Assembly (NCBI RefSeq): GCF_002420705.1
Contig: NZ_DIIM01000001.1
Location: forward strand, 249,323 to 270,741
Length of the DNA stretch: 21,419 bases
Source of the DNA: Sphingobacterium sp. UBA5670
GTDB taxonomy: Bacteria; Bacteroidota; Bacteroidia; Sphingobacteriales; Sphingobacteriaceae
Direction of reading: 5' to 3'
Part shown: positions 8,281 through 16,183 of the stretch, piece by piece
Position numbering within the stretch: the stretch's first letter is position 1
Layout: each line of letters begins with the position of its first letter
Position numbers and translations under genes: made by a program
Notes under the pieces: generated by a model
Told to the model about the DNA's origin: nothing
Database searches by the model: none
Seen by the model: the letters and a program-made list of their open reading frames with translations, nothing else

Positions 8281-9144
8281 ATGAAAGCACAACTGCTTCA
8301 TTTAAATAGCAATCTTGAGCATTCTTTCAATGCGAGAAGAGACAATACACCCCAGTACCATAATCTTTGGCATTACCATGAAGAACTGGAATTAATTTAT
8401 TTTGCCAAAGGCTCTGGCACCCAATTTATTGGCGATAGTGTTCGGCGCTTTGAATCGGGCGATATTACCTTAGTTGGTTCAAACTTGCCTCATTATTGGT
8501 TATTCGATGAAATTTACCTCCGCGAGGAGGAAGCAGAATCTGCAGATATTCGTGTACTCCATTTTAAAGAGAACTTTTGGGGAAATGATTTCATCAATCT
8601 ACCGGAAAACAAATCCATCAGAGACCTTATACGTGTATCAAAAAGAGGCATTTCATTATCGGAGACTAGCCGATTAAAAACAGCCCAATTAATCGATAAG
8701 ATTTTGGTTTCAACTGGAACTGCGCGCATTATTCATTTGTTGGAAATCTTACAGCGCATGGCAACCGAAGGACAGCATGATCTATTGACTAGCGCCACTT
8801 TTTCCATCCAGCTACAGGATCAGGACGCCAATCGTATGCAGATTGCCATGCAATATATCGGTGAAAACTACCGCGATCAGATACGTCTACAGGAACTAGC
8901 GTCCTTAACAGGGATGACACCGAATTCTTTCTGCCGCTATTTCAAATCGCAGATCGGAAAGACGCTCTTTCAATTTCTGATTGAAATGCGTGTGAAGACC
9001 GCCTGCAATTTATTAATGGAAAACAAACATACGGTAAAACAGATCTGCTTTGAAGCGGGATTTCAAAACTTCTCGAGCTTCCATAAATACTTCAAAAATG
9101 TAACGGGTAAGACCCCACTCAGCTTTCAGCGATCAAAAACTTAA
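8281..9144 (+). CDS. AraC-family transcriptional regulator of the fucose genes
   Basis: A 287-residue regulator. The N-terminal half is a cupin-like sensor domain (YHNLWHYHEELELIY, then SGDITLVGSNLPHYW). The C-terminal 100 residues are an AraC-type double helix-turn-helix, with the first helix pair around LQELASLTGMTPNSFCRYFKS and the second around VKQICFEAGFQNFSSFHKYFK, ending in TGKTPLSFQR. It is divergent from fucP with 144 bp between start codons, so it most likely senses L-fucose or a pathway intermediate and activates the operon. Its stop codon overlaps the convergent oxidoreductase gene by 12 bp. Ligand is inferred. Confidence 0.9.
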   Translation: MKAQLLHLNSNLEHSFNARRDNTPQYHNLWHYHEELELIYFAKGSGTQFIGDSVRRFESGDITLVGSNLPHYWLFDEIYLREEEAESADIRVLHFKENFWGNDFINLPENKSIRDLIRVSKRGISLSETSRLKTAQLIDKILVSTGTARIIHLLEILQRMATEGQHDLLTSATFSIQLQDQDANRMQIAMQYIGENYRDQIRLQELASLTGMTPNSFCRYFKSQIGKTLFQFLIEMRVKTACNLLMENKHTVKQICFEAGFQNFSSFHKYFKNVTGKTPLSFQRSKT

Positions 9145-10104
9145 GACTATTTTACCCAATAAGCTTGAATCTTCCATCAATCGATGTGCCTTTGAGGCTT
9201 CAGCAAAAGGAAGAATACGGTATATCGTAGGTTTAAAGTCTCCGGCGCTAAGTTTGGGCCATACCTGAGACCAAATATCATCGCGTAATGACTGTTTAAA
9301 TTCTCGGTCTCTGGCACGCAGTGTACTTCCTGTTAAAACAATCCGTTTTTGCATTAATTTCAGTAGGTTCAATTCAACTTTTACACCTTCCATTGCGTTG
9401 ATGTATACCAAACGACCATCAGGGCTCAAAAGGTTGATATTTTTTTCAAAATAGGAACCACCGATACTATCTAATATAACATCAATGCCTAAAGGCATGA
9501 GCTGCTCCTGAAAATCCTCCGTCTTATAATTGATCGCTTTGATGGCGCCCAATGACTCACAAAAAGCAGCTTTTTCGGATGAACTGACCGTCGTATAGAC
9601 AACTGCGCCAAACAATGCACCCAGCTGAATTGCCGTACTGCCAATGCCACCGGCACCACCGTGTACCAGAAAATGTTCTCCAGCCTGCAGGTTCCCGCGT
9701 CGAAAGACATTGTCCCATACGGTAAAGACCGTCTCCGGCAACGATGCTGCTTCCGCAAAGTCCAGATGATCCGGTATCGGCAAACAATGTCCCTGATAGA
9801 CTTTCGCATAGGCAGCATAACCACCCCCAGCCACAAGGGCACATACACGATCACCTATATGCCAATCGGCAACAGCCTTTCCTTTGGCAACAATAGATCC
9901 CGCTATTTCTAGTCCCGGAATACGCGGGTCCACACCAACTGGCGCTGGATAATTCCCTTTGCGCTGGAAAACATCAGGTCTATTGACTCCTGCGGCCTTT
10001 ACTTCCACTAAAACTTCCAACTCTCCAAGCTGGGGCATTTCCACATCGTGGACTTCCAATACTTCCGGTCCTCCGGGTTCAGTAATAATGACGGCTTTCA
10101 TCAT
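9133..10104 (-). CDS. NAD(P)H-quinone oxidoreductase, PIG3/zinc-independent MDR type
   Basis: A 323-residue medium-chain dehydrogenase/reductase. The N-terminal GroES-like domain shows AAGVNRPDVFQRKGNYP, and the Rossmann domain contains HGGAGGIGSTAIQLG. The structural and catalytic zinc ligands of alcohol dehydrogenases are absent, which matches the quinone reductase branch (QOR, PIG3). It probably reduces quinones or enones with NADPH. Its ATG overlaps the stop of the outer-membrane protein gene in an ATGA (a second ATG follows directly), so translation is likely coupled. At its 3' end it overlaps the convergent araC-type gene by 12 bp. No functional link to fucose is evident. Confidence 0.87.
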   Translation of the reverse strand: MMKAVIITEPGGPEVLEVHDVEMPQLGELEVLVEVKAAGVNRPDVFQRKGNYPAPVGVDPRIPGLEIAGSIVAKGKAVADWHIGDRVCALVAGGGYAAYAKVYQGHCLPIPDHLDFAEAASLPETVFTVWDNVFRRGNLQAGEHFLVHGGAGGIGSTAIQLGALFGAVVYTTVSSSEKAAFCESLGAIKAINYKTEDFQEQLMPLGIDVILDSIGGSYFEKNINLLSPDGRLVYINAMEGVKVELNLLKLMQKRIVLTGSTLRARDREFKQSLRDDIWSQVWPKLSAGDFKPTIYRILPFAEASKAHRLMEDSSLLGKIVLSF

Positions 10105-12869
10105 GATTTTTTAGGATATTTCTGTAATCTAATATTGAGCGAAAGCATAAAATAACGGGCTAACCGATTATTCTGAACATCCAAAATATCATTACCAACA
10201 ACTGCCCGCGAGATGCCCGTATTTTGGTTCATTAAATCGAATCCCTGAAATCTCAGCATACCAAGATTGTTTCTACCAAACGTATATTCCATATAGGCGT
10301 TGATGATCGTTGGATTGATATTACTCCATGAACTCGAATAACCCGCATTAAATTTTTGAGAAAGCTCAAGTCCCATAGTGAAATGTTTCCCTAAATAAGC
10401 TTTTGACCCCAAGCCAACGATTCCGGAATGTGCCGTTATATTATCTTGTACCGGCCAGTCGAATGTTGCGCGGTTCAAGGAATAGTTCCCATTTAATTCA
10501 GCCTCGAAAATATCACTCCAGCTATAACGGAATTGAATCGCCTGTGTAAACAAAAAGTGTCCACCGAAGCTTTTTTTATCATTGATGTAAGAGATATTAT
10601 TGTAATAGTCTGCATTTCCGTTCAAGCTCATCTGCAAGTTGTCCGACAATAATGACGCCGTAAACAGGTAATAACTTTTAACATCATAATAACCTTCTGT
10701 ATTGCGATAAGTTGTCTTCTGAATCGTCGAATTAGCTTCAATGGTCCGATTGGCGACAATCTTATCATTCACAAGGTTAAAAGCAAGACTGGCTTCTAAA
10801 TACTGTCCTCGCCCTGTAATGGATTTGCGATATTTGGAGATAATACTATGGGCAAACTCCGATTTCAGATCTTTGTTGCCAACTACAATATTTTGGGTAT
10901 TGGTATTATCCACGACGGGTTGTATCTGATAGAAGCTCGGCTGATTATTTCGGCCGTAGTAGTCCATAGAGAGATCTTCCTCTTTTGTGAATTTCCATTT
11001 CAATCCTGCAGAAGGCACCAGATTGACATTTGAATAGGAAGTTTTTATCAGCTTATCCGTCGAACTACCTGTCAATTCCGAAGGCTGAACCGCAAAACCG
11101 AAACTCACTTTCACTTTTTCGCTTAAATCTTGCCGATAAATCATACCAACTTTGTTACTTGCAAAAGAGTAGTCGTATTTCAAACTTAGCGAGTCCACGA
11201 GAATGGGACCATTGTTAAAGTTATTATTATTGTCAAAAGTAGAGCGTCTCGCATCGATTTTAGTATAGTCAAAATCGTAATTGATTTCCAGGGTACCTCC
11301 TAAATCAACAGGCTCGACCAAAGACAGACGACTTTGGATATTTTTATTCTCGTTGCTGGAACGGATCATCTGATTGAGGTAAGTCTCCGTTATCTTCGGT
11401 ATGTTGGTACTGCTGTCAATCGCTCTATTAAAATCGCGAACCTCCTCATCCTTGTCCAGGGAATTAAAATCCGTGTGCAAAGTATAGAGCACCTTTCGCC
11501 CGGGCTTGGCAAAACTTCGTACGTAAAAAAGATCTAAAGCTGCTGCGGGACTTTCGGTGCTATTGGCTGCACCATAGTTCCCCGTACTGCTCAACCTGTT
11601 ATTTTGTATCCGTCTATCTTTTAATGTATTGCTTGTTGAATTGGTCCAGGACAGCTTGGGTGATATTTTAAGCTGATCTTTAGGAGACAGCTTTATATCA
11701 AAGTCCCAGTCCATTTTGTGTGTACGATCGACTGATTTTATTTTATAATCTTCAAAATTACTAATCAGATTATTGGTGCCTTTGCCATATCCGTAGACTG
11801 ATTGCAATAGGGAATTTCCCTGAATATAATTATTGCGTTGCGTAAAACCATATTTACCACTTGCTGTTACCGTTTTAGAAAGGGGACTAGAAAAGCTACC
11901 ACCAATAGATCCAATTCGATTAACGCCATCCGTAGGGTCTGCAAAATCGGCCAGTTCGCCCATCTCTCTTTCCCGCTCACCCCCATTGGGCGAACCGAAA
12001 GAAAAGAGATTTGTATTGGTATTATTAACAGAGGTGATAATAGAATACTCTTTCCCATCATTGAAGCGATTCAGTCCGGCGCTCCCCAGATAACGATCTA
12101 CCGAACCGCCCCCTAGGGTCGCTTGGCCAAAAGTAATTTTCTTCTTATCGTCTTTGAGAACTATATTCAGGACTTTTTCAGATTCGGTACTTTTAATTCC
12201 TTTTGCGGTCGCCTCATCTCCATAAAAATCAATCACCTGTACACTTTTCACAAAATCCGCGGGAAGATTGCGCGTGGCAGTCAGCACATCCCCGCCAAAA
12301 AATTTCTTTCCATCCACCTTGACGGAGGATATGGGTTTGCCAAAGGCATAGACCGAGCCGTCCCGGGAGACCTGTATATTTGGTAATGCTTTGAGTGCCT
12401 CTTCTAAAAGCGCCCGTCTGTCAAATTGAAAGGCATCTAGGTTAAATTGAACGGTATCCTGCTTATAAACAATCGGTTTATATTTTAATACAACCACTTC
12501 TTTTAACAGGGATACATGGGGGAACATCGTCAACTTTCCGACATCCAATTTAGCTGTCGTACTATTGTAGAGTGGATAGCTTCGTTCCAATATGCTTAAA
12601 CCCAACTGGCTGCAACTGATCCGGATGTCATTACCCTGCACACGACTAAAATGAAAAGAACCTGTTGTGGAGGTCGATGAAAACAGGGTATCGCGGGAAC
12701 TTGTCAGATGGACACTGACACCACTTAGGGGTCTTCCTGCCGTATCTACAACAATCCCGTAAACTTCTTTTTTCGACACCTGCCCGAAAGCATTTTTGGG
12801 TAAAAAAAACAAGCTCGTGATAGCTAAAAAAAGTACTAACCGGATAATATTCCCGCCCCTTAGTTCCAT
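10101..12869 (-). CDS. outer-membrane beta-barrel protein with CarboxypepD_reg-like domain
   Basis: A 922-residue protein from the ATG at 12869; the frame stays open to a TTG at 12893, but the ATG gives a clean signal peptide (MELRGG, hydrophobic core, ending NAFGQ). After it come a CarboxypepD_reg-like Ig fold (VYGIVVDTAGRPLSGVSV), a plug-like domain (VSRDGSVYAFGKPISSVKVDGKKFF...), and a long barrel with alternating aromatic strands, of the OMP_b-brl_3 type. It is TonB-receptor-like but lacks the SusC/RagA partner SusD nearby, so it is not a clear glycan importer. It may move a siderophore, peptide or be an export/assembly factor. The next gene overlaps it by 4 nt. Exact substrate unknown. 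Confidence 0.85.
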   Translation of the reverse strand: MELRGGNIIRLVLFLAITSLFFLPKNAFGQVSKKEVYGIVVDTAGRPLSGVSVHLTSSRDTLFSSTSTTGSFHFSRVQGNDIRISCSQLGLSILERSYPLYNSTTAKLDVGKLTMFPHVSLLKEVVVLKYKPIVYKQDTVQFNLDAFQFDRRALLEEALKALPNIQVSRDGSVYAFGKPISSVKVDGKKFFGGDVLTATRNLPADFVKSVQVIDFYGDEATAKGIKSTESEKVLNIVLKDDKKKITFGQATLGGGSVDRYLGSAGLNRFNDGKEYSIITSVNNTNTNLFSFGSPNGGEREREMGELADFADPTDGVNRIGSIGGSFSSPLSKTVTASGKYGFTQRNNYIQGNSLLQSVYGYGKGTNNLISNFEDYKIKSVDRTHKMDWDFDIKLSPKDQLKISPKLSWTNSTSNTLKDRRIQNNRLSSTGNYGAANSTESPAAALDLFYVRSFAKPGRKVLYTLHTDFNSLDKDEEVRDFNRAIDSSTNIPKITETYLNQMIRSSNENKNIQSRLSLVEPVDLGGTLEINYDFDYTKIDARRSTFDNNNNFNNGPILVDSLSLKYDYSFASNKVGMIYRQDLSEKVKVSFGFAVQPSELTGSSTDKLIKTSYSNVNLVPSAGLKWKFTKEEDLSMDYYGRNNQPSFYQIQPVVDNTNTQNIVVGNKDLKSEFAHSIISKYRKSITGRGQYLEASLAFNLVNDKIVANRTIEANSTIQKTTYRNTEGYYDVKSYYLFTASLLSDNLQMSLNGNADYYNNISYINDKKSFGGHFLFTQAIQFRYSWSDIFEAELNGNYSLNRATFDWPVQDNITAHSGIVGLGSKAYLGKHFTMGLELSQKFNAGYSSSWSNINPTIINAYMEYTFGRNNLGMLRFQGFDLMNQNTGISRAVVGNDILDVQNNRLARYFMLSLNIRLQKYPKKS

Positions 12870-12944
12870 CAAATAGACTTTGCAATAATACAATTCAATA
12901 TAAGAATTCTTAAGCTATTAACGTAAAAAGTTGTGATTTTGTAT

Positions 12945-12986
12945 ATAAAAAAAACGAGCTGTCGGGAAAACAGCTCGTTTTTTTAC
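12945..12986 (-). terminator. intrinsic terminator after ferritin
   Basis: AAAACGAGCTGT (12951-12962) pairs perfectly with ACAGCTCGTTTT (12970-12981), loop of 7 nt. T-runs flank both sides, so it can work in either direction. It sits just behind the ferritin stop and separates that gene from the outer-membrane protein gene. Confidence 0.85.
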
Positions 12987-13005
12987 ACTATTTTTTTACA
13001 ATTTA

Positions 13006-13533
13006 TTATTCACCTGCAAAGGTTACTTTAACAAGGTGTTTGTCAATTTCCCAACGACCAGTACCATCTTCACCAATTACATCGAATAATTCCAGGATAC
13101 GTCTTGCAACAAACTCCTCTTCTACTTGCTCTTCCAAAAACCACTGTACAAAGTTAAAAGTAACGTAATCTTTCTCTTTGGCACATCTATCGGCGATGTT
13201 ATTGAATTGCTCGGTAACAAACATCTCTTGTTCCAAAGTCTGCTCAAATACACCACGGAATGATTCAAAATCTTGCGGAATACCCGTAACTTCCGGAGAA
13301 ATTGCACGGCCACCACGATTGTTAATATAATTGAAAAGCTTCAACATGTGCTCGCGCTCTTCGTTGGATTGCTTTGCAAAGAATTCTGAAGCATTTTCCA
13401 AACCTTGATCGTCACACCATGATGACATGGCTAAATATAATGCTGAAGAATGAGCTTCAACTTTAATCTGTGCATTCAATATATTTTCGATTTCTTCTTT
13501 CAAAGAAGATTTTAATTTCAATAAATCTTTCAT
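13006..13533 (-). CDS. ftnA: bacterial non-heme ferritin
   Basis: A 175-residue ferritin of FtnA type. Ferroxidase ligands are recognisable: Glu26 in QIKVEAHSS, EExxH at 58-62 (Glu59, His62), Glu in LEQEMF (about 101-103), and Gln130 in NFVQWFLEEQVEEE with following Glu residues. Length is as expected and no heme-binding Met of bacterioferritin is evident. It forms a 24-subunit cage that oxidises Fe(II) and stores Fe(III) in the cytoplasm. It is a single-gene unit: a good -7 box (TATCTTTG) lies 65-72 bp upstream and a strong terminator follows. Confidence 0.95.
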   Translation of the reverse strand: MKDLLKLKSSLKEEIENILNAQIKVEAHSSALYLAMSSWCDDQGLENASEFFAKQSNEEREHMLKLFNYINNRGGRAISPEVTGIPQDFESFRGVFEQTLEQEMFVTEQFNNIADRCAKEKDYVTFNFVQWFLEEQVEEEFVARRILELFDVIGEDGTGRWEIDKHLVKVTFAGE

Positions 13534-13597
13534 ATTTACCTTAAGTTTAATTTCTAAAATAAGCTCAGGAGAAACACATGCTCACCCGATTACATTA

Positions 13598-13632
13598 CAA
13601 AGATACGGTAGATCTCCAAAATCTGTAGCAAA
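13598..13632 (-). promoter_or_regulatory. candidate ferritin promoter
   Basis: On the minus strand TATCTTTG (13605-13598) matches the TAnnTTTG -7 box exactly. TTTG at 13632-13629 may be the -33 box; the 23-bp spacing is 2 bp longer than usual. The leader would be about 58 nt. Confidence 0.55.
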
Positions 13633-13930
13633 AATATGTAATACAAATTCAGTCTAAATTAGACAAACAGACCACAACTTGTTTAGAATCAATACAATTA
13701 CAAATAGGTATTATTGATACTTTCAATAGGCAATAAATTAAAACAATGAGAAGCAGAATTCATTAAAAAATATTGAATTTCATTAAAAAACAACCAGCAA
13801 CACCATCGACACTTATTTAAATTAAAATTAAATAAGGTCTTGACCAAACAAAAACCTTCACGCCTTCCCAGATACCAACATCTATGAAAGCGAAAGAAGG
13901 TTCTTTCTGGCTAATAACGGCAGATACTTT

Positions 13931-13975
13931 CAGAAAAAACGCGGTGTACATCATAGACATACACCGCGTTTCAAT
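13931..13975 (-). terminator. intrinsic terminator after the 124-residue hypothetical gene
   Basis: AAACGCGGTGTA (13937-13948) pairs perfectly with TACACCGCGTTT (13960-13971), with an 11-nt loop. On the minus strand it is followed by a T-run (six Ts including stem end), as expected for the gene ending at 13994. Confidence 0.8.
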
Positions 13976-13993
13976 TCGTTTATATATATAGCC

Positions 13994-14368
13994 TTATGCG
14001 AAAACCGCAAATGGCGAAACCTGTAAACAGGTTCTAATAACACTATTAAGCTCCATCATAAATTTAGCTCCAGCCAATAATTCACGCAACTGAAGCACAT
14101 CTTCTATAGCCAAAATAAAGCATCGTTCCGTACGGAAGGGCATAATAATTTCAAAATCGGATGAACGTGTTGTATCATGTAACATGCGTTCGACGTCAAT
14201 AGCATCAATACGCTTCTTAAACTTCAAAAAATCCGATACGGAGAAAGAAGTTGTTTCATCATTATATTCCAACCAGAAACAATTTTTGCGGCTACATTGA
14301 TAAACTGTGCCTGCTGTGGTTGAAAAAACTTCCTCAACATTTGCTAATGGACAAACCAATTCTGACAT
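13994..14368 (-). CDS. conserved hypothetical protein, Cys-containing small protein
   Basis: 124 residues from the ATG at 14368; an earlier in-frame ATG at 14386 would add 6 residues. The later start is preferred because the predicted transcript start near 14391 leaves it a normal 23-nt leader and GGGAAA precedes it. The N-terminal third has a Cys at residue 6 and a CxxxxC pair (CSRKNC), followed by a FWLEYNDETTSFSVSDFLKFKK stretch. This resembles small Bacteroidota proteins of unknown function (possibly the DUF6686 group, not verified). No signal peptide or membrane segment. It has its own promoter and terminator, so it is a single-gene unit. Function unknown. Confidence 0.75.
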   Translation of the reverse strand: MSELVCPLANVEEVFSTTAGTVYQCSRKNCFWLEYNDETTSFSVSDFLKFKKRIDAIDVERMLHDTTRSSDFEIIMPFRTERCFILAIEDVLQLRELLAGAKFMMELNSVIRTCLQVSPFAVFA

Positions 14369-14396
14369 TTCTATTTCCCTTATCATTTAAATCGAT

Positions 14397-14428
14397 CAAA
14401 AATAAATATTATTTATAATCAATCCAAG
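14397..14428 (-). promoter_or_regulatory. promoter of the small hypothetical gene
   Basis: On the minus strand TATTTTTG (14404-14397) matches TAnnTTTG exactly, and TTG (14427-14425) lies 20 bp further upstream, the usual spacing for Bacteroidota. It predicts a start near 14391. Confidence 0.6.
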
Positions 14429-14483
14429 TAAAACAGAAGATTATTTTGATTTAATATAAATAAGCCTTTACACAAATACTATA

Positions 14484-14521
14484 CAAAAAAAGGAGGCCAA
14501 TAATTGCTGGCCTCCTTCCTT
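14484..14521 (-). terminator. intrinsic terminator after hpf
   Basis: AAGGAGGCCA (14490-14499) pairs with TGGCCTCCTT (14508-14517), loop of 8 nt, followed on the minus strand by seven Ts. It closes the xerC-hpf unit. Confidence 0.85.
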
Positions 14522-14539
14522 TAAAGTATGTACTATATT

Positions 14540-14902
14540 TTAATCGTATTCTTCTTCCTCTTCTTCTTCCTCAACGGCAAGAACTTCAGCGCGGCCGTTG
14601 ACTACTGTATTTTTAACTTTAGTCTTATGTTTGTTGATCTGCCTGCGTAAGGATTCTACAGCAATATCTGTTGCTTCCTCAAAACTTTTTGCTTGCCCTT
14701 TGGCAAAAAGCTGGCTCCCTGGAATATTCAATTTAATTTCCGAAATCTTATTTGCTTCATCGTCGACATTTTCCAATCGCAGGTAGCATTCGCCACCAAT
14801 AATGGAATCCAAAAACTGCTCCAATTTTCCTGTTTTCTTTTTAATAAACTCGATTAGCTTTTGATCAGCGTTAAATCGAATGGATTGCACAGTAATGTTC
14901 AT
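14540..14902 (-). CDS. hpf: ribosome hibernation promoting factor, short form
   Basis: A 120-residue protein of the HPF/RaiA (ribosomal subunit interface, sigma-54 modulation) family. The beta-alpha-beta core runs from MNITVQSIRF through VESLRRQINKHKTK (about 1-95). The long-form C-terminal dimerisation domain is missing; instead there is an acidic tail of eight Glu followed by Tyr-Asp. It binds the 30S decoding region in stationary phase and blocks translation. It follows xerC by 14 bp, and that gap contains AGGAGG four bases before the ATG, a strong Shine-Dalgarno that is rare in this phylum. Confidence 0.92.
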   Translation of the reverse strand: MNITVQSIRFNADQKLIEFIKKKTGKLEQFLDSIIGGECYLRLENVDDEANKISEIKLNIPGSQLFAKGQAKSFEEATDIAVESLRRQINKHKTKVKNTVVNGRAEVLAVEEEEEEEEYD

Positions 14903-14906
14903 TTTT

Positions 14907-14912
14907 CCTCCT
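14907..14912 (-). promoter_or_regulatory. strong Shine-Dalgarno of hpf
   Basis: AGGAGG on the minus strand, 4 nt before the hpf ATG and directly after the xerC stop codon. Most genes in this window lack such a site. Confidence 0.7.
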
Positions 14913-14916
14913 TTTT

Positions 14917-15798
14917 TTAAGCTTTTGGATGAGCTTGTTTATAAATTGACTTCAATCGCTCTGCTGAGTTATGCGTGTACACTTGTGTTGCCGCAAGTCC
15001 TGCATGTCCCAGCAGCTCCTTAATTGCATTTAAATCTGCCCCATTGTCCAACAGGGCCGTTGCGAACGTATGTCTCAAAATATGAGGGCTTCTCTTACCT
15101 TGAGTGGAAATCAGCGTCAATTGCCGATGTACAATATCATAAATCAGCTTGGCATATGCTGGCTTTCCTTCTTTCGTAACGATTAGTAAGCTGTTATTAG
15201 TATCAACAAATTGCGTCGCTTTTTGTTGTAAATAGTTTTTCAATTCTTTCAATAAAAGATTATTGATCGGAACCAAGCGTTCTTTGTTCCTTTTACCTAA
15301 TATAAGAATATTTTTATTAAAAAAATCAATATCCTGCTCCTTAATTTTCAACAATTCTGCCAATCGGATCCCCGTACCGAAGAGCAATTCCATCACCATA
15401 TAATCACGACGGGATTCAAATCCATCCTGCTCCTGTTCCATCTGATCCAACAAACGGACCAACTTTTCCTTTTCAACAACTACTGGCAATTTTTTAGCAG
15501 TTTTTAACGCTTTAATGAGCGTCATGGGATTTTTAGCGATACACTCCTCTCGTTGCAAAAATTTAAAATAGGTTCTCAGTGAAGACATACTGCGGTTGAC
15601 CGAACTTGCATTTTTTCCAGATTCGACCATCTGCGCAAAATAATGGCGCAAATCACGGTACACAATTTCCGACACAGTCAGTCCTTCGCGTTCCAAAAAA
15701 GACTGAAACAGTTCCAGCTCATGCTTATAAGCTATAATTGTATGTTCCGAATATCTTTTTTCAATCTGTAAAAACCGAATAAACTCCTTTTCCAACAT
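14917..15798 (-). CDS. xerC: tyrosine recombinase XerC/XerD
   Basis: A 293-residue Xer recombinase of normal length. The N-terminal SAM-like core-binding domain covers about 1-90 (FLQIEKRYSEHTIIAYKHEL). The catalytic domain is complete: Arg in GTGIRLAELL, Lys in the GKRNKERLVP hairpin, HILRHTF with His and Arg, LLGHAGLAATQ, and the nucleophile Tyr in QVYTHN. It resolves chromosome dimers at dif with a partner Xer protein. It lies between rpsU and hpf. Whether it is XerC or XerD cannot be decided here. A -7 box (TAAGTTTG) lies just upstream, behind the rpsU terminator. Confidence 0.92.
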   Translation of the reverse strand: MLEKEFIRFLQIEKRYSEHTIIAYKHELELFQSFLEREGLTVSEIVYRDLRHYFAQMVESGKNASSVNRSMSSLRTYFKFLQREECIAKNPMTLIKALKTAKKLPVVVEKEKLVRLLDQMEQEQDGFESRRDYMVMELLFGTGIRLAELLKIKEQDIDFFNKNILILGKRNKERLVPINNLLLKELKNYLQQKATQFVDTNNSLLIVTKEGKPAYAKLIYDIVHRQLTLISTQGKRSPHILRHTFATALLDNGADLNAIKELLGHAGLAATQVYTHNSAERLKSIYKQAHPKA

Positions 15799-15826
15799 AT
15801 TTTCCCTTGCTATATAGCTTAAATTA

Positions 15827-15834
15827 CAAACTTA
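15827..15834 (-). promoter_or_regulatory. -7 box upstream of xerC
   Basis: TAAGTTTG on the minus strand matches TAnnTTTG exactly, 29 bp before the xerC ATG. The -33 position falls in the rpsU terminator hairpin and has no TTTG, so the promoter is weakly supported. Confidence 0.4.
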
Positions 15835-15839
15835 AAAGC

Positions 15840-15875
15840 ACAAAAAAAAGGGAAAAGCTAGGCTTTTCCCTTTAT
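15840..15875 (-). terminator. intrinsic terminator after rpsU
   Basis: AAAGGGAAAAGC (15847-15858) pairs perfectly with GCTTTTCCCTTT (15862-15873), a 12-bp stem with a 3-nt loop. On the minus strand the stem runs on into a stretch of eight Ts. It should separate rpsU from xerC. Confidence 0.9.
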
Positions 15876-15899
15876 ATTTTAAAATTCTCAGCGAATCAA

Positions 15900-16094
15900 T
15901 TAGTTAGCTACATCTTGATTCAAAGATTGTTTGTAAATCGCTTTTTTCACTTGAATGCGACGAGTTACAGATCTCTTTTCGTAAGCTTGACGTGAACGCA
16001 ACTCTCTTAAAACTCCAGTTTTCTCGAATTTCTTTTTGAAACGTTTCAATGCTCTATCTAAAGATTCTCCTTCTTTTACATTTACGATAATCAT
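15900..16094 (-). CDS. rpsU: 30S ribosomal protein bS21
   Basis: A 64-residue basic protein with the bS21 pattern: MIIVNVKEGESLDRALKRFKK at the start, then a Lys/Arg-rich helix (EKTGVLRELRSRQAYEKRSVTRR). It sits on the small-subunit platform near the 3' end of 16S rRNA. In Flavobacterium, bS21 helps hide the anti-Shine-Dalgarno sequence, which explains why most genes in the phylum lack such sites. Here the rpsU mRNA itself has a full AAAGGAGGT, fitting autoregulation by bS21 level. A -7 box lies upstream and a strong terminator follows. Confidence 0.96.
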   Translation of the reverse strand: MIIVNVKEGESLDRALKRFKKKFEKTGVLRELRSRQAYEKRSVTRRIQVKKAIYKQSLNQDVAN

Positions 16095-16105
16095 GCGTTA
16101 TATAT

Positions 16106-16114
16106 ACCTCCTTT
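16106..16114 (-). promoter_or_regulatory. full-length Shine-Dalgarno of rpsU
   Basis: AAAGGAGGT on the minus strand, 11 nt before the rpsU ATG. It is complementary to the 16S rRNA 3' end over its whole length. Confidence 0.85.
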
Positions 16115-16139
16115 CGCCGCTTTTAAATTTAAAGTGGGA

Positions 16140-16147
16140 CAAAGGTA
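16140..16147 (-). promoter_or_regulatory. -7 box of the rpsU promoter
   Basis: TACCTTTG on the minus strand matches TAnnTTTG exactly, 46 bp upstream of the start codon. A TTTG at 16175-16172 is 24 bp further, longer than the usual 19-21 bp, so only the -7 box is well supported. Confidence 0.5.
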
Positions 16148-16183
16148 AGCTATTTTTTTAAAAAAGGAAAACAAAATTATTTT

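Larger units (their letters stand above)
13534..13993. other. 460-bp intergenic region between ferritin and the hypothetical gene
   Basis: No convincing gene. It holds the ferritin promoter (13598-13632), a near-repeat GAATT(T)CATTAAAAAA at 756-770 and 775-790 of the 13-kb block (13756-13770, 13775-13790), an inverted repeat AACCTTC/GAAGGTT (13853-13859 and 13896-13902), and the terminator at 13937-13971. A small RNA is possible but not shown. Confidence 0.5.

Noticed and set aside
11833..12116. Frames antisense to the outer-membrane protein gene
   Set aside because: Low-complexity shadows of a real, well-supported coding frame.
12901..12912. Perfect 12-bp palindrome TAAGAATTCTTA upstream of the outer-membrane protein gene
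   Set aside because: AT-rich and short; no second copy or nearby regulator, so no operator is claimed.
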